A stretch of 64,000 nt of DNA. It comes from Aureobasidium sp. EXF-3400. Lineage: Eukaryota; Ascomycota; Dothideomycetes; Dothideales; Saccotheciaceae. The notes below the pieces were generated by a model. The model was not told where the DNA came from. It saw only the letters and a list, made by a program, of their open reading frames with translations, and searched no databases. How positions within the stretch are numbered: position 1 is the stretch's first letter; each line of letters opens with the position of its first letter. The DNA lies in the NCBI GenBank assembly GCA_024195585.1, contig SWBL01000182.1, positions 1 through 64,000 on the forward strand, in the 5' to 3' direction. A program made the position numbers and the translations under genes. This document shows positions 1-11,002 of this stretch, piece after piece.

Positions 1-1
1 G

Positions 2-702
2 ACCACCGCCGCCCTCCTCGACACCAAGGTTGAGTTCGCCAGCCTCATGTCCCAGCCCGTCAAGGCCGAGTTCCAGAACCTCTTCAACCCCAACGCCCCC
101 AGCAAGGCCGCCCAGAAGCTCAACTTGACCTTCAAGCAGCCCAACCTCCACGCCCGCGCTTTCCTCGACCACAGCGCTGCTGGCAACATCAACGCTCTCA
201 TCGACGCCACCGTCGGCCACGAGGGTTTCGTTGCCGGTGCTGAGGCTGGCTACGACGTCTCCAAGGCCGCCATCACCCGCTACAGCGCTGGTCTCGGCTT
301 CCAGGCCCCTACCTTCACCGCCTCCCTCATCGCCATGCAGAACCTGAGCGTTCTCGCCGCTTCTTACTACCAGAAGGTCAACTCCAACGTTGAGGCTGGT
401 GCTAAGGCCACCTACGATCTCCAGGGCGGTAAGAGCGTCGGTCTTGAGGTTGCCTCCAAGTACAAGCTCGACCCCCTGTCCTTCGCCAAGGTAAGACTAC
501 TTTTCGATATATTGACACTCATGACATTTGCTAATCACCCCGTGAATCACAGGCCAAGATCAACGACCGTGGTATTGCTGCCCTTGCCTACAACACCAAG
601 CTCAACGCTGGCACCACCTTCGGTGTCGGTCTTTCGCTCGACACCAACAAGCTCAACGAGGCTGGCCACAAGATCGGCACCAGCTTCGTCTTCGAGGGTT
701 AA
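2..702 (+). CDS. Mitochondrial outer-membrane porin (VDAC), 5' end missing
   Basis: Voltage-dependent anion channel: a beta-barrel pore of the outer mitochondrial membrane that passes ATP, ADP and other small metabolites. Exons are 2-490 and 553-702, with a 62-nt intron (GTAAGA..CACAG) in phase 0. The reading frame is already open at base 2, so the start and about 70 N-terminal residues lie left of the window; 212 residues are visible. Seen: alternating polar/hydrophobic beta strands, the family-like stretches NLTFKQPNLHARAF and GHEGFVAGAEAGYDV, and a C-terminus ending LNEAGHKIGTSFVFEG, as in fungal porins. It converges with the J-protein gene 220 bp downstream. The ATG at 47 is internal and is not the real start. 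Confidence 0.93.
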
Positions 703-921
703 AGAAATTCACTCAACGTAGACAATGCGTCATGTATTTTTCCTTTCTTTCTCGGAGGAGAAATTAGAAGGAGCGGGCATCATGCAACACCGGCTGTGCA
801 CCATTTCTTTACCAAATTCTACTCTTGGTTGTAATAAAGCGCCCCCAGTATAAAAAAATGTACACAAAAGTCTAGTTCCCTGTTCTGTGCCATGCGTGTG
901 TGTAAAGGAAGCGTTGGGCAT

Positions 922-1805
922 TCAAGCGACAAGCTTCTTCTTATCGTCCCTTTGTCTGAACAAGATGCCGCTAACACCAAAGATGACGGTTAAGACGCCG
1001 CTCAAGAGGACGAAGTTGAACAGCATGCTTGTGGTCCCAAGAATATCATCTGTACTGACGCCAGCGGATCGTCGTCTCGCCTTGTGCCTGTTCTTCATGA
1101 CATTGTCGTGTGTGCGGAAGTGACCCTCGCGATCCCAATGCGGTACATCGTTGTTGTAGCCAGCCTGGTAGCCAGAAGGACCAGTACCGGGTGCGTCCTG
1201 CGCACTACTGCTATTCGTACTGCCGGCAGCCTCATGCTGATGTGATTCCTGCGAGGCATACTCTGATCGCTTCTGACTGAAGTTACCCCAACCGCCGCTG
1301 CGATAGAAGGAAGGAGGTGGGCCTTTGAACTGCGTGCGTCGTCGACTTAGTCCTGTGGCTGGTCGTCCTCCTGCGGGACCGGAACTGCTGTGAGAGCCTT
1401 GAGAGCGGGCAGAAGGTTGTGATGCGCGGAGGAAGTCGCGGTCGTAGGTGGCTCGCTTATCGGCACTGCCTAGGACGTGGTAGGCTTCGGAGATTTTGAC
1501 GAAGCGGTCGGCGGCTGTTGGATCGTTGGGGTTATGATCGGGATGGTGTTTCTTGCTCAACTGGAAGAAGTGTCTGTAATCAGAGTGTTAGTGTGGTCAA
1601 TTGATTGAGGATGGTGGACCGACTTCTTGATGTCTCCAGCAGAGGCGGTCGATTCTATACCCAGAGTGGCATAATGATCAGGGAGTCCGGCCTGGAAACG
1701 AAGCGATGAGGCGTGGAAGGAGCGATGTACAAGAGGCTGCCGAAGTGCGAGTCGTGGCAGGAAGGGTCCTTTCACGGGACGGAGATGAATTGGGCGGAGG
1801 ATCAT
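922..1805 (-). CDS. Mitochondrial membrane-anchored J-domain protein (JID1-like)
   Basis: DnaJ-family co-chaperone expected to stimulate a mitochondrial Hsp70. Exons run 1805-1624 and 1573-922 (277 residues). The intron splits the J domain, and joining ..DIKK to HFFQLSKK.. restores helices I-II ahead of the HPD motif (KKHHPDHNP), which supports the splice although the donor GTCGGT is unusual. Seen in order: an Arg-rich presequence (about residues 1-38, RSFHASSLRF) typical of mitochondrial import, the J domain (about 44-108), a Ser/Gly-rich linker, and one hydrophobic segment near the C-terminus (MLFNFVLLSGVLTVIFG) followed by a Lys-rich tail. There is no Gly/Phe or zinc-finger region, so it is a type III J-protein. 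Yeast Jid1 is the nearest architecture I know, but orthology is inferred. Confidence 0.8.
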
Positions 1806-2019
1806 GCCTCATTACGTTTGTCTTTTGGCAGATGTTTCCTCTCAAGAAACGAATTGGAATATCGAGTACGGATAACCTTGATGACGTCTATGTTAACGCC
1901 TTTTCTTGTCTAATCTGATCTTCACCATCAATCTGCTTCCCCAAGCTTGGCCTTAGCGTCGTACCCGAGAGCTTCTTGGTGCAACTTTCTTTTACTCTTT
2001 TGATCTTTTGTATTCCAAA

Positions 2020-3546
<1,527 letters not shown>

Positions 3547-3826
3547 ACGTATAATGATATCCCTTCCAAATCTCCAAAAAGTCGTCAATCAAAACAAAAA
3601 CATATCCATATCCCAGCTTCACCTTTCTTTTCTGTTCCCCTGCTATTTCAAAACGCTAGCAAGACAGGCTTTGGCACATGTGTAAGACAGACAGATATGC
3701 ACCTCAAATCTGGCACGGACAGGATCATGAACGAACGAACAATACTGACATTCGTAGCGATAGCTAGTCCTCTACTGCTCTCCTCATTTGATATGCTGTA
3801 GCTAAAGGCACAAAACACCCACTCCT

Positions 3827-6505
3827 TCACTTCTTCTTCTGCTTGATCAGCCTCTCCTCCTCATCCATCGCGTCCAGCTTGCGTCTAGATTGCTCGACCA
3901 CCTCGTTGCTTTGCTCGGAGAAAGAAAGGTTCTCTTGCTGCACAGGACGACTTGTGTGGTAATTGATCACATTCTCATGAAGCTCAACAATCGAACCTTC
4001 TCTAATGTTCAGGAGTGCCAGGCGCTTGTCCAGTGCGTTGGTACTCTCGCGCAAAGAAAACTTGTTGTTTGAGGGGGGTGATGCGACAGGTGTCTCGTTG
4101 GCGAGGGTCTCGGTAGAGGTATCGTCAGGAATTGTTATGACAGCCTTGGCCTTCTTCTTCTTCTTTTTGTTCTTGTTCTTCGACTTGTTCTTGGGTGCTG
4201 AAGATTCAACCTCGGGCTGAGGAGTCTCAGGTTGAGAGACTGCAGAACCTAGATCGTCTTCAGTGTTCGACTTGTTTGAGGAACTCATGCTATTGAGAGC
4301 ACCGGCGATCATTGCAGTGACCGATGACAAAGCTTTCGCCGAGAGGTTTTGAGACTCAGTGCGGTCTTCGATATTAGCCCTTGTTTGGTGTGACTCTTCA
4401 TTCTTGCTTTGCTTTGTGAGGTTTTCTGCCACGTGGTTGGCGGTACTGACCACAGGTCCATCATTACTCTCAATTTTGCTCTCGATGTGCTCTTCACGAA
4501 CTACCTCAGCGTCCACCGAGGCATCAAGTGTGGGTTGCTTCAGATGCTCAGACTGTACAGGCTGTTCAATCTGCTCAGGCTGCTCAATCTGTTTGGGCTG
4601 CTCACTCTGCTCAGACTGATCGATCTGCTCAGGCTGCCCAGTCTGTTCAGATTGTGCAAGTTGTTCGGGCTGGCGCTTGGTCTTTGATTTGCCTGGCTTC
4701 TGCTTGGATTCCTTCTTCTTTGTGTTCGCTCGACGTGCAAATGGACTGATGGACTCGGTCTGCTTTGGACCCGACTTCGAAACCGACTTCGGAGCTGTGA
4801 GTTGTTGTCCAGCGCTTTGCATATTCGCAGTATCTCCGCTCTCTGTGGTAGTGGTAGGCGATGCTGGAATAGATTCGACCTTTTTACCGAGTAACTTCTC
4901 TTCGATGAGCGCCTTTGAGAGACGGGTGTCGATAGGAGTGTCCTCAGGGGCGTTCTCAGAGGCACACTCGTCGTTCTTCACGGAACTAGCTGGCGAAGAC
5001 GGGGTGAACTGTGCCTTCCCATATAACACGTTCTCAGTGGGTGTTGCGCTAGGAGTTTCAGCAGCAGTCTGAAAACTGTCGTCCTCGATCGTCTTTGGAG
5101 AGCTGTCCTGCTGCTTCTCAGTCTCGTTGTCGGCAGAGCCATCCTCTGATAACGACGGTAGTATGGGCCCAATATAGGCTTGACCATCAGTTTCTATGGC
5201 GAGTCCGGTGTCAGAGTGTGGAATGTCCTCCATAGAGTGTACAGCCAGATCCGAATGAGAGCGAGCTTCCCTGGCTTGAACGAAATCACGATGACGGTCA
5301 GAATGAACTCTCCTGTCGGAAAGCCTGGCCTCTCTAGGCCCTTGCCAGGCGTCACTAGAGCGGATGGAAGATCGACGAGTTCTGTTGGAGCCGAATGAAG
5401 CGCGGTGGCCACCTCTGTATGGTGACCACTGAGGTTCATCGTACCGACTGTAAGAATGCGGATCGACTAGTCTAGGACGACCTCCACGGCGATTAAACGA
5501 GCCAGAGCGTTGATGCATGACCTCGCCATCCGGATAATATGCGGGTCTAGGGTAACCATGATTCGGAGGCATGCGCGGCTCGACAGGAGCGTAGATTGGA
5601 GGCGAGTAATAGGCAACCAGATGACCATCTGGTTGCATCGGGAAACCAGGTGGCCCATGAGACTGAGGATCGATAAAACCAATGTTGGGGTTGAAATCGG
5701 GGAAGTTGCTGGCAGACGGGCGTCGACCACGACCGCGGTATTCTTGCTTATGGAATTGACGAGGGCGACCACTGTACGGTTGGCCATGGCTATGGCCATG
5801 AAGAAGCGAGGTACCCTGGATCGAGACAGCTCTATGCCTCTGTTGGTGTTGAGGAACGGGTGCCGAAGCTTGAGCTGTGCCTGGAATCGTCAGCTGGTGG
5901 TTATCGATGGGGCTCTTGTAGGACTGCATACCATCGTGCAGAAACACAGCAGACGCACCCTTCTGTTGGGTAGGGGGAGCAGACTCCATGTCGGTGGCGG
6001 CGATAGGTGGCTGGTCCTTTAGAGCGTGCAAACGTCTGAATCCATCACTGATGAGAAGAACGACGCGGCTCAAGAAAGAATCGGGGTAGTTAGCTCCCTC
6101 GTGCAGGTCCAGGACTTGTCTGATCTGGATGGCATCCATTCCAGAGGAGAAGCAGAAGTTGTGCTCTCTCCACCACTTCTCGGCTTGAGAAAGGACGTTG
6201 TCTTCGTTGAACTTGGCGATGGCATAGAGGACCTGCTTCAAGAATCGACCGCCTTGCAGGTGGAGGTCGCGCTCAGAGAAGTAGGCAAGCAGAAACGCAT
6301 CCTCTTCTTCCTTGGTCGCTCCTTTCTCCGTGGTGCCACGCGGAAACTGGTCGAGATAGATGTTACAGCACATTTCGCGGCGATCTTCCCAAAGGTGTTC
6401 GATGAAAGGTCTCATATCAGCATACGCATTCTGGCGCAGGATGATAGCTCCATCATGGGGTGGTATGTGTGGAACATGCTGTTCCAGTATCTCTGCTTGA
6501 TCCAT
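3827..6505 (-). CDS. Large mostly disordered protein, Gln/Ser-rich, unknown function
   Basis: Single uninterrupted 892-residue frame starting MDQAEILEQH. I do not recognise a family. The first 165 residues look folded and alternate hydrophobic and charged helices (FIEHLWEDRREMCCNIYLDQ, LKQVLYAIAKF, WWREHNFCF). The rest is low complexity: an Arg/Gly/Tyr/Pro-rich block (about 240-400, with RGRGRRP and RRGGRPR suggestive of RNA binding), a Ser/Glu-rich block, a Gln-Glu repeat (about 610-660, units like QPEQI and QSEQ), and a Lys-rich patch (KNKSKNKNKKKKKKAKA, about 795-812). It ends in a short charged segment. Nuclear or ribonucleoprotein association is only an inference from composition. It converges with MetAP2 (280 bp between stops). 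Confidence 0.8.
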   Translation of the reverse strand: MDQAEILEQHVPHIPPHDGAIILRQNAYADMRPFIEHLWEDRREMCCNIYLDQFPRGTTEKGATKEEEDAFLLAYFSERDLHLQGGRFLKQVLYAIAKFNEDNVLSQAEKWWREHNFCFSSGMDAIQIRQVLDLHEGANYPDSFLSRVVLLISDGFRRLHALKDQPPIAATDMESAPPTQQKGASAVFLHDGMQSYKSPIDNHQLTIPGTAQASAPVPQHQQRHRAVSIQGTSLLHGHSHGQPYSGRPRQFHKQEYRGRGRRPSASNFPDFNPNIGFIDPQSHGPPGFPMQPDGHLVAYYSPPIYAPVEPRMPPNHGYPRPAYYPDGEVMHQRSGSFNRRGGRPRLVDPHSYSRYDEPQWSPYRGGHRASFGSNRTRRSSIRSSDAWQGPREARLSDRRVHSDRHRDFVQAREARSHSDLAVHSMEDIPHSDTGLAIETDGQAYIGPILPSLSEDGSADNETEKQQDSSPKTIEDDSFQTAAETPSATPTENVLYGKAQFTPSSPASSVKNDECASENAPEDTPIDTRLSKALIEEKLLGKKVESIPASPTTTTESGDTANMQSAGQQLTAPKSVSKSGPKQTESISPFARRANTKKKESKQKPGKSKTKRQPEQLAQSEQTGQPEQIDQSEQSEQPKQIEQPEQIEQPVQSEHLKQPTLDASVDAEVVREEHIESKIESNDGPVVSTANHVAENLTKQSKNEESHQTRANIEDRTESQNLSAKALSSVTAMIAGALNSMSSSNKSNTEDDLGSAVSQPETPQPEVESSAPKNKSKNKNKKKKKKAKAVITIPDDTSTETLANETPVASPPSNNKFSLRESTNALDKRLALLNIREGSIVELHENVINYHTSRPVQQENLSFSEQSNEVVEQSRRKLDAMDEEERLIKQKKK
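4534..4680 (-). repeat. Degenerate Gln-Glu codon repeat inside the disordered protein
   Basis: About 147 bp encode near-tandem EQP/EQI/EQS units (QPEQLAQSEQ, QPEQIDQSEQ, QPKQIEQPEQ). On the plus strand the same bases give CTGCTCAGGCTG-like runs and spurious Leu-rich frames. It is probably a coding minisatellite prone to length change. Confidence 0.7.
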
Positions 6506-7123
6506 CGTTCTTGCGCGCGTTTGTGCTGGAGCGCTAAGGTGTCGAGGGCTGACAGCGAAAAGAATTGCGCTAAGTTATGGATGTGTTGTAGAAGCGAGAA
6601 TGATTGAAAGTCGAATGGCAAAAGGGTTTTGAAAGCTTGAAAGTGAGAAGACTTGGTGAAGGTGTGATTAAGTGAAGAAGGTGCGATCAAAGGCGCGTTG
6701 GTTGGCAGGAGGTGAGAACAAACAGACACTGTCTTGGAAGCCGCAAGACACATACAGACACTTCTTCCTGCGCACCAAATCTTCTTGCGATAGGAAACGC
6801 ACTTGACAAGACCTCGTGGTTTGACTTACGAATTGATTCAATGCTGTTTCTTTTGTCTTGTCTTAACCTCATGACGCTTCTTTTGTCCCCTGGTTTTCCA
6901 CTTCTCTGCAGCTACCCTTGATCTTCGACATGCCAGTCCCTTCAACGAGCATTACCCGTGAGCATTACTCTAAAAATCCAAGAGACTACTATGTTCCATT
7001 GGCATATGTGTGAGAAGTGATGAGCACGATGCCCGTCCTCACAGCACGTGGCTGGTCAACTTGGATGAAAAATGAGCACTAGTTGGCACAAGACGAGCCA
7101 ATGCAAAGCTATAGTGGCATCGC
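6506..7123. other. Spacer upstream of the disordered-protein gene
   Basis: 618 bp between two minus-strand genes. It should hold the promoter and leader of the gene starting at 6505 and the 3' end of the FMP46-like transcript. I see an E-box-type CACGTG near 7041 but no gene, RNA or repeat. Confidence 0.5.
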
Positions 7124-7747
7124 TTAAGCTTTGGGGGGAGTCTGAAGCAGCTTCAGGATCTCGGACTCGTTGTCACCACTCACTGCGGTTATGTCAGTCA
7201 CGCCTCACAATTGATCAACATTATAAGGAAGGGATGAAGTACCAGCACGTCCGTTGCCCCAGTCTACGACCAGCGGTCTCTGGAAGAGGCTTCCGTTGTC
7301 CTTGAGCTTTCTCAAAGCCTCGGTGGTGCTCGAGGCGCCCTCGACGACGCTTCCGATCTTGTCTTGGCCGAGGTATTCGAAGATGCTGGTGAGCTGATCG
7401 TTTGTTGGAACTCCTTCTTGGATGTCTGCAAAGCGACGTGTGTGAGCAGCTGTTTCAAACGGTAGCCTGAGGCGGGTATGTACCAAGTTCGAAGTCGGTT
7501 CTTCCAACCTTGGACTGCTGAGGATGGGAGGAAGCTTGGTCGATGGTGGCAGTGGAGTGTGCGGCACCAGCAGTCTGCTTGAGCAAGGTGTGGACGCGGA
7601 TCGAAGCAGGCGAGTTGGGTGAGTGGAACAAGGTGATTACGTCCTTGACGCCAGCCTGGTCGGTGTTAGCAAGCGAACAGGTTATGGCTCCAAGCACGGA
7701 TAGACGAGACGTACTTCCTTGAAGAGTCCCTTGAGTGCGCTGAACAT
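7124..7747 (-). CDS. FMP46-like mitochondrial redox protein (DUF1687, thioredoxin-like fold)
   Basis: Small protein of the Fmp46/DUF1687 family, annotated as putative mitochondrial redox proteins with a thioredoxin-like fold; the reaction is unknown. Exons run 7747-7715, 7655-7484, 7425-7243 and 7182-7124 (148 residues). All three introns are 56-60 nt with GTACGT, GTACAT and GTACTT donors. The joined protein starts MFSALKGLFKE and reads AGVKDVITLFHSPNSPASIR, then ELDIQEGVPTNDQL (an intron falls inside the GAC codon), then RPLVVDWGNGRAVSGDNES and EILKLLQTPPKA. The DVITLFH.P.SPAS and RP.VVDW.NGRA..GDNESEI blocks are characteristic of the family in filamentous fungi. No CxxC is present, so a classical dithiol oxidoreductase role is doubtful. 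Confidence 0.85.
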
Positions 7748-8380
7748 ATTGGCAGTGTGATGTGTAGTTGTGATGGATGGTGTCCGCCGAGTCGACGAAG
7801 TTGCGGTTGTTGTACGTGAATAACCTGGGGAAACACCCTGCTCTCAGTGACGTATATTTGTCTGAGCTACGAATATCTACACAGCTGAGTCACGGCCTCT
7901 GGTGAGGTAGCTCGACGATCTAATCACTAGCATGTATTCCAAGGATCACACTCACAAAACACGTTCACAAGACATGGGATGGAGACACTGGTATAGGCAG
8001 AATTATTGTCTTCCCAGACGGCCAGACAAGCAGGCTACCTTGTACTTTCAGAAGATGATTCCAATCTGACATTTGGGAACAGAGCAGAGCTGATACGAGG
8101 GAGCACATGGGCAATGAGTGTTCAGAAGACGTAACCGTTGTTGTGAAAAAGCTACCAAAGACGCCAGGTATAAACCAGTCTCTGCGGCGACAGTTGTTCT
8201 GGTTTGCGAACAGCAGCCTATCAGCTATGCATATCCGCCAGAATTTTGAATCATCATCATGGATGCCAGGGCTAGGAAACGGTCTGGCCGCCCAGTGATG
8301 AATCGAGCGTGTCGCCAGACTGTTTGCTATCCGTGTGCCCGCCTTTGCCCCATCGCTCAAACTCCAGTTCCGGAAATTGT
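7748..8380. other. Spacer between FMP46-like and eS30 genes
   Basis: 633 bp between two minus-strand genes: promoter of the FMP46-like gene plus 3' region of eS30. A 247-codon minus frame crossing it (7965-8708) is accidental and overlaps eS30 introns. I see no other gene. Confidence 0.5.
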
Positions 8381-8736
8381 TTACGAGGTAGGGTTGGGGT
8401 TCATCTACCGCCTTGTCAGCGTCTGTCGTGGCTTGCGTGCAGAGGATGAAGATGGAGCGCACCTTTCTCTTGCCACCGGTCATGGTGACGTTCACGAAAC
8501 GGCGAGTGTACGTGATTCTCTTCTTTGCGCGGCCCTTGGGGGTCTTCTTCTTCTCCTGGGGCTCAACCTGATAGCGCACTTGTATTAGCACGCTGTTCCG
8601 AGGGGCCGGGCTGTTGTGGATGCGATGGGTGGCGGTTGTCGTATGGTGTAGCGGAGCGGCGATGGAGAATTCGTACCTTGGGAGTCTGCGACTTGACCTT
8701 ACCGGCACGAGCGAGGGAACCGTGAACCTTACCCAT
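8381..8736 (-). CDS. RPS30: 40S ribosomal protein eS30
   Basis: Small basic protein of the 40S subunit near the decoding site. Three exons run 8736-8677, 8567-8463 and 8404-8381 (62 residues). All are shorter than a normal ORF cutoff and were read directly. Exon 1 gives MGKVHGSLARAGKVKSQTPK. Exon 2 gives VEPQEKKKTPKGRAKKRITY and TRRFVNVTMTGGKRK. Exon 3 gives MNPNPTS. Introns are 109 and 58 nt. This matches eS30 end to end. As in other fungi there is no N-terminal ubiquitin-like fusion of the kind seen in animal FAU. It diverges from a secreted-protein gene over 404 bp that carries a 15-bp direct repeat. Confidence 0.96.
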
Positions 8737-9140
8737 GTTGTCGATTTATGGGAGTTGTTGGATGACTTGAAAGGTGATGTGGGATGCCTGTGGGTGGCGA
8801 ACAGAGATCAGTCGCTGTCGCTTGTTCAAAGTTGGCTCAAAATCGATGGCGAAAAAGACGGCGAGAGTTTCGTGCGTCGTGCAAGTGAGCTGGGATGAAA
8901 AATGGGCGTACTTACGTTGGCGCAAGTTGTCGTCGGTCGTCCTTCAAGAAGAGTGCACGCAAAAACGACAAGAGTGCACGCAAAAGCCCGGGCGCTTTCT
9001 GTTCGCTTAATCCACCAATCAGCTTCGTGCGGTCTTGGCAAAAGTCATCTCATCATCTGCATGCATCTGATCAAGATATCATCTCGCCAACATCAATCAC
9101 TAATATTGGACTACTCTCACAATTCTTGAGTGATCCCAAT
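8737..9140. promoter_or_regulatory. Divergent promoter region, eS30 / CREG-like gene
   Basis: 404 bp between two divergent starts. It must contain the ribosomal-protein promoter on the minus side. The only conspicuous element is a pair of identical 15-mers (see the repeat at 8950-8985). No TATA box is obvious. Confidence 0.6.
8950..8985. repeat. Two direct copies of AGAGTGCACGCAAAA, 21-bp period
   Basis: Identical 15-mers lie at 8950-8964 and 8971-8985. The 21-bp period is two DNA helical turns, so both copies face the same side of the helix. They sit about 215-235 bp upstream of the eS30 ATG and 155-190 bp upstream of the secreted-protein ATG, so they are candidate binding sites. Confidence 0.6.
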
Positions 9141-9881
9141 ATGCACTTCAAAAACTCTGTCCTGATCAGCCTTGGGTTGGCTGGTTCATCCATGGCCTCA
9201 CTGCTACCGGGAAGCCAGTACATCTTCGCAAACCCCTCAGCAGATGCGACCTCGGGCTTCCGCATCCCCACCGTGCACGAGTCTGCTGTTCAAGCTCGCC
9301 GTATTCTTCATCTTGAAAATATAGGCACACTGTCGACTGTGTTCCCATCTGAACATGCAACTCACCCTTTGGAGCAGCGGCCCAGCGGCCTTGGAGGCGT
9401 TCCTATTGGCTTGATGGATTACTATGCCGACTGTGAGCCTGACAGTGGCAACCCCACCATCCTTGCTTTGGACATTGCTACCTCCTTCAAAAATGTGGCA
9501 GCCGGCAGTAACATCACTCTGAGCCTACGTTGGCATCCACAGGATGGCAATTGGCATAGCGCTGCTAGCTTGCCCAGGTTTTCTCTCGTTGGCCACCTCG
9601 AAGATATTGATGATACCGATGTCTCGAAGGTTGGTCTTGCGACCTGCTTTGTCAAAAACCACCCCGATGCTGTGGCTTGGTTACCAGGCAACCGAATTCA
9701 CACAAGCCGCTGGGTTAGGCTTGTTGTAGAGGACATCTACTGGATCGGTGGTTTCGGAGATCGGGCTTACATTGGTTGGATTCCTGTCGAGGCATACCAA
9801 AATGTCACGCAGCAAGAGATTGATGATTGCAAATTGCCTGGTGAGAAGAAGTCCACACGCGGATGGTCAGACTGGCTCTAA
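9141..9881 (+). CDS. Secreted CREG-like protein (PNPOx-like split barrel)
   Basis: Single exon, 246 residues from the ATG at 9141. The frame is open upstream to 8895, but only the start at 9141 places a signal peptide at the N-terminus (MHFKNSVLISLGLAGSSMAS). The mature part resembles the CREG/Pyrid_oxidase_2 family: an N-terminal helix (ESAVQARRILHLENIGTLST), the block GGVPIGLMDYYADC, ALDIATSFKNV, then NITLSLRW and a C-terminal FGDRAYIGWIPVEAY. CREG proteins keep the flavin-reductase barrel but usually do not bind FMN, so an enzymatic role should not be assumed. Potential N-glycosylation sites are at NITL and NVTQ. It probably acts in the secretory pathway, vacuole or outside the cell. Confidence 0.78.
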   Translation: MHFKNSVLISLGLAGSSMASLLPGSQYIFANPSADATSGFRIPTVHESAVQARRILHLENIGTLSTVFPSEHATHPLEQRPSGLGGVPIGLMDYYADCEPDSGNPTILALDIATSFKNVAAGSNITLSLRWHPQDGNWHSAASLPRFSLVGHLEDIDDTDVSKVGLATCFVKNHPDAVAWLPGNRIHTSRWVRLVVEDIYWIGGFGDRAYIGWIPVEAYQNVTQQEIDDCKLPGEKKSTRGWSDWL

Positions 9882-11002
9882 GATGCGGCTCGATCACTTC
9901 CACCATTATGTTTCCATCCTCCACGTGTGCAAAGCCATGTCACATAGACAGCGATAATAAATCACAATACTTCCGAGAACCGAAACGCGTCCATTGACTG
10001 TCGTAATATCGTCGACTCTCTATGGCTTTACCTACCTTCTAGAAGTCATTGTGTCTTTGTATAGCGTCTAAACTTCGTAGGAGACGGACAGGAATTAGGG
10101 TAGAAGTGTGTATCCCCTATCGCCCTCCTACGACGATTTACGGTGTGAATGTATAGTAGCTTCTAGATTAAAGATGTATTTAAGGAAAGCTGAACATCCG
10201 TCGCTTCTCTATGGATACTGTCCCAACTCTCGAAAGCATTCTGAATTCTCGTAGCCGTCTATGTAGCATATCTTTACACATAGAGAGGCAGGAGACAGGC
10301 CGTGTGCTAAAGTTTGTAACTTCTACTCTGTCTCTACGAAAGCATATAGCGACGCTCTCACTATTGGAAGGCACGATAATGTCTATACTCGAGATATATC
10401 GAAGAGAGTCCAGAACGTATTGTATCTCGATGGATACTATCCCATTTCTTATAGACATTTTACACATAAAAAGTCCCACGTGTTACATAGGTTCACACAC
10501 ACGGGGAGGAATGATAAGCAGTCCCTAGATGCAAGGGAGCCATGTAGAAACATATCTGAGGGCACCAAGGTGAAATCATAGATGATGAAATACGTGTGCT
10601 GGTCATTCCTGTCGAGTACTTGTATACACACCTTGTGCACGTCGAAAGTCACTCACGATTCATAACTCAAACATGGCTGGCAGTATCACAACACAAGGAG
10701 CATAGGAACGTGGTTTTGACAATGTAAATGCCATGTCAATTTGTTGCAGATATCTATCTAAGCAACTCCCATTCAAATAGTGCGCCTTTTTCGTTAATTT
10801 CGATCGTTGAGATCGTAATGGTCCATAACTTTTGACCTTCCATAGCCTTTTGTTGAACTCCGTCTTCCGTCATGCAATCATTATAGTTGAATAAATGGGG
10901 TATCTTTGTTGAATGAACGCTATGATGCAGCTGTTGAGTGCTGTCATCCCAATGGTACTGTCATCTCAAATGGATGCATAGTTGTGTTGTTGTTGTGTTT
11001 GT
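9882..11002. other. 1.1-kb spacer, visibly AT-richer, with a degenerate repeat
   Basis: Lies between two convergent genes, so no promoter is expected. It is visibly richer in A and T than the flanking coding DNA. It holds one imperfect duplicated segment (10206-10230 and 10425-10449) and no convincing gene. The 105-codon frame at 10211-10528 crosses both copies and is probably accidental. Confidence 0.5.
10206..10449. repeat. Imperfect 25-bp direct repeat, 219 bp apart
   Basis: Copy 1 is 10206-10230 and copy 2 is 10425-10449. Both share the core ATGGATACTRTCCCA with about four mismatches overall. It could be the relic of an old element or simple duplication. No terminal inverted repeats or target duplication were found. 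Confidence 0.5.

Noticed and set aside
4409..4687. Leu-rich plus-strand frame resembling a membrane protein
   Set aside because: Produced by reading the Gln-Glu repeat of the minus-strand gene in the opposite direction.
7965..8708. 247-codon minus frame overlapping eS30
   Set aside because: It runs through both eS30 introns in the eS30 frame of exon 2 and merely reads the introns through; its ends have no coding character.
10211..10528. 105-codon frame with an internal peptide repeat
   Set aside because: Kept only as a repeat observation; composition, AT-rich context and lack of splice-consistent neighbours do not support a gene.
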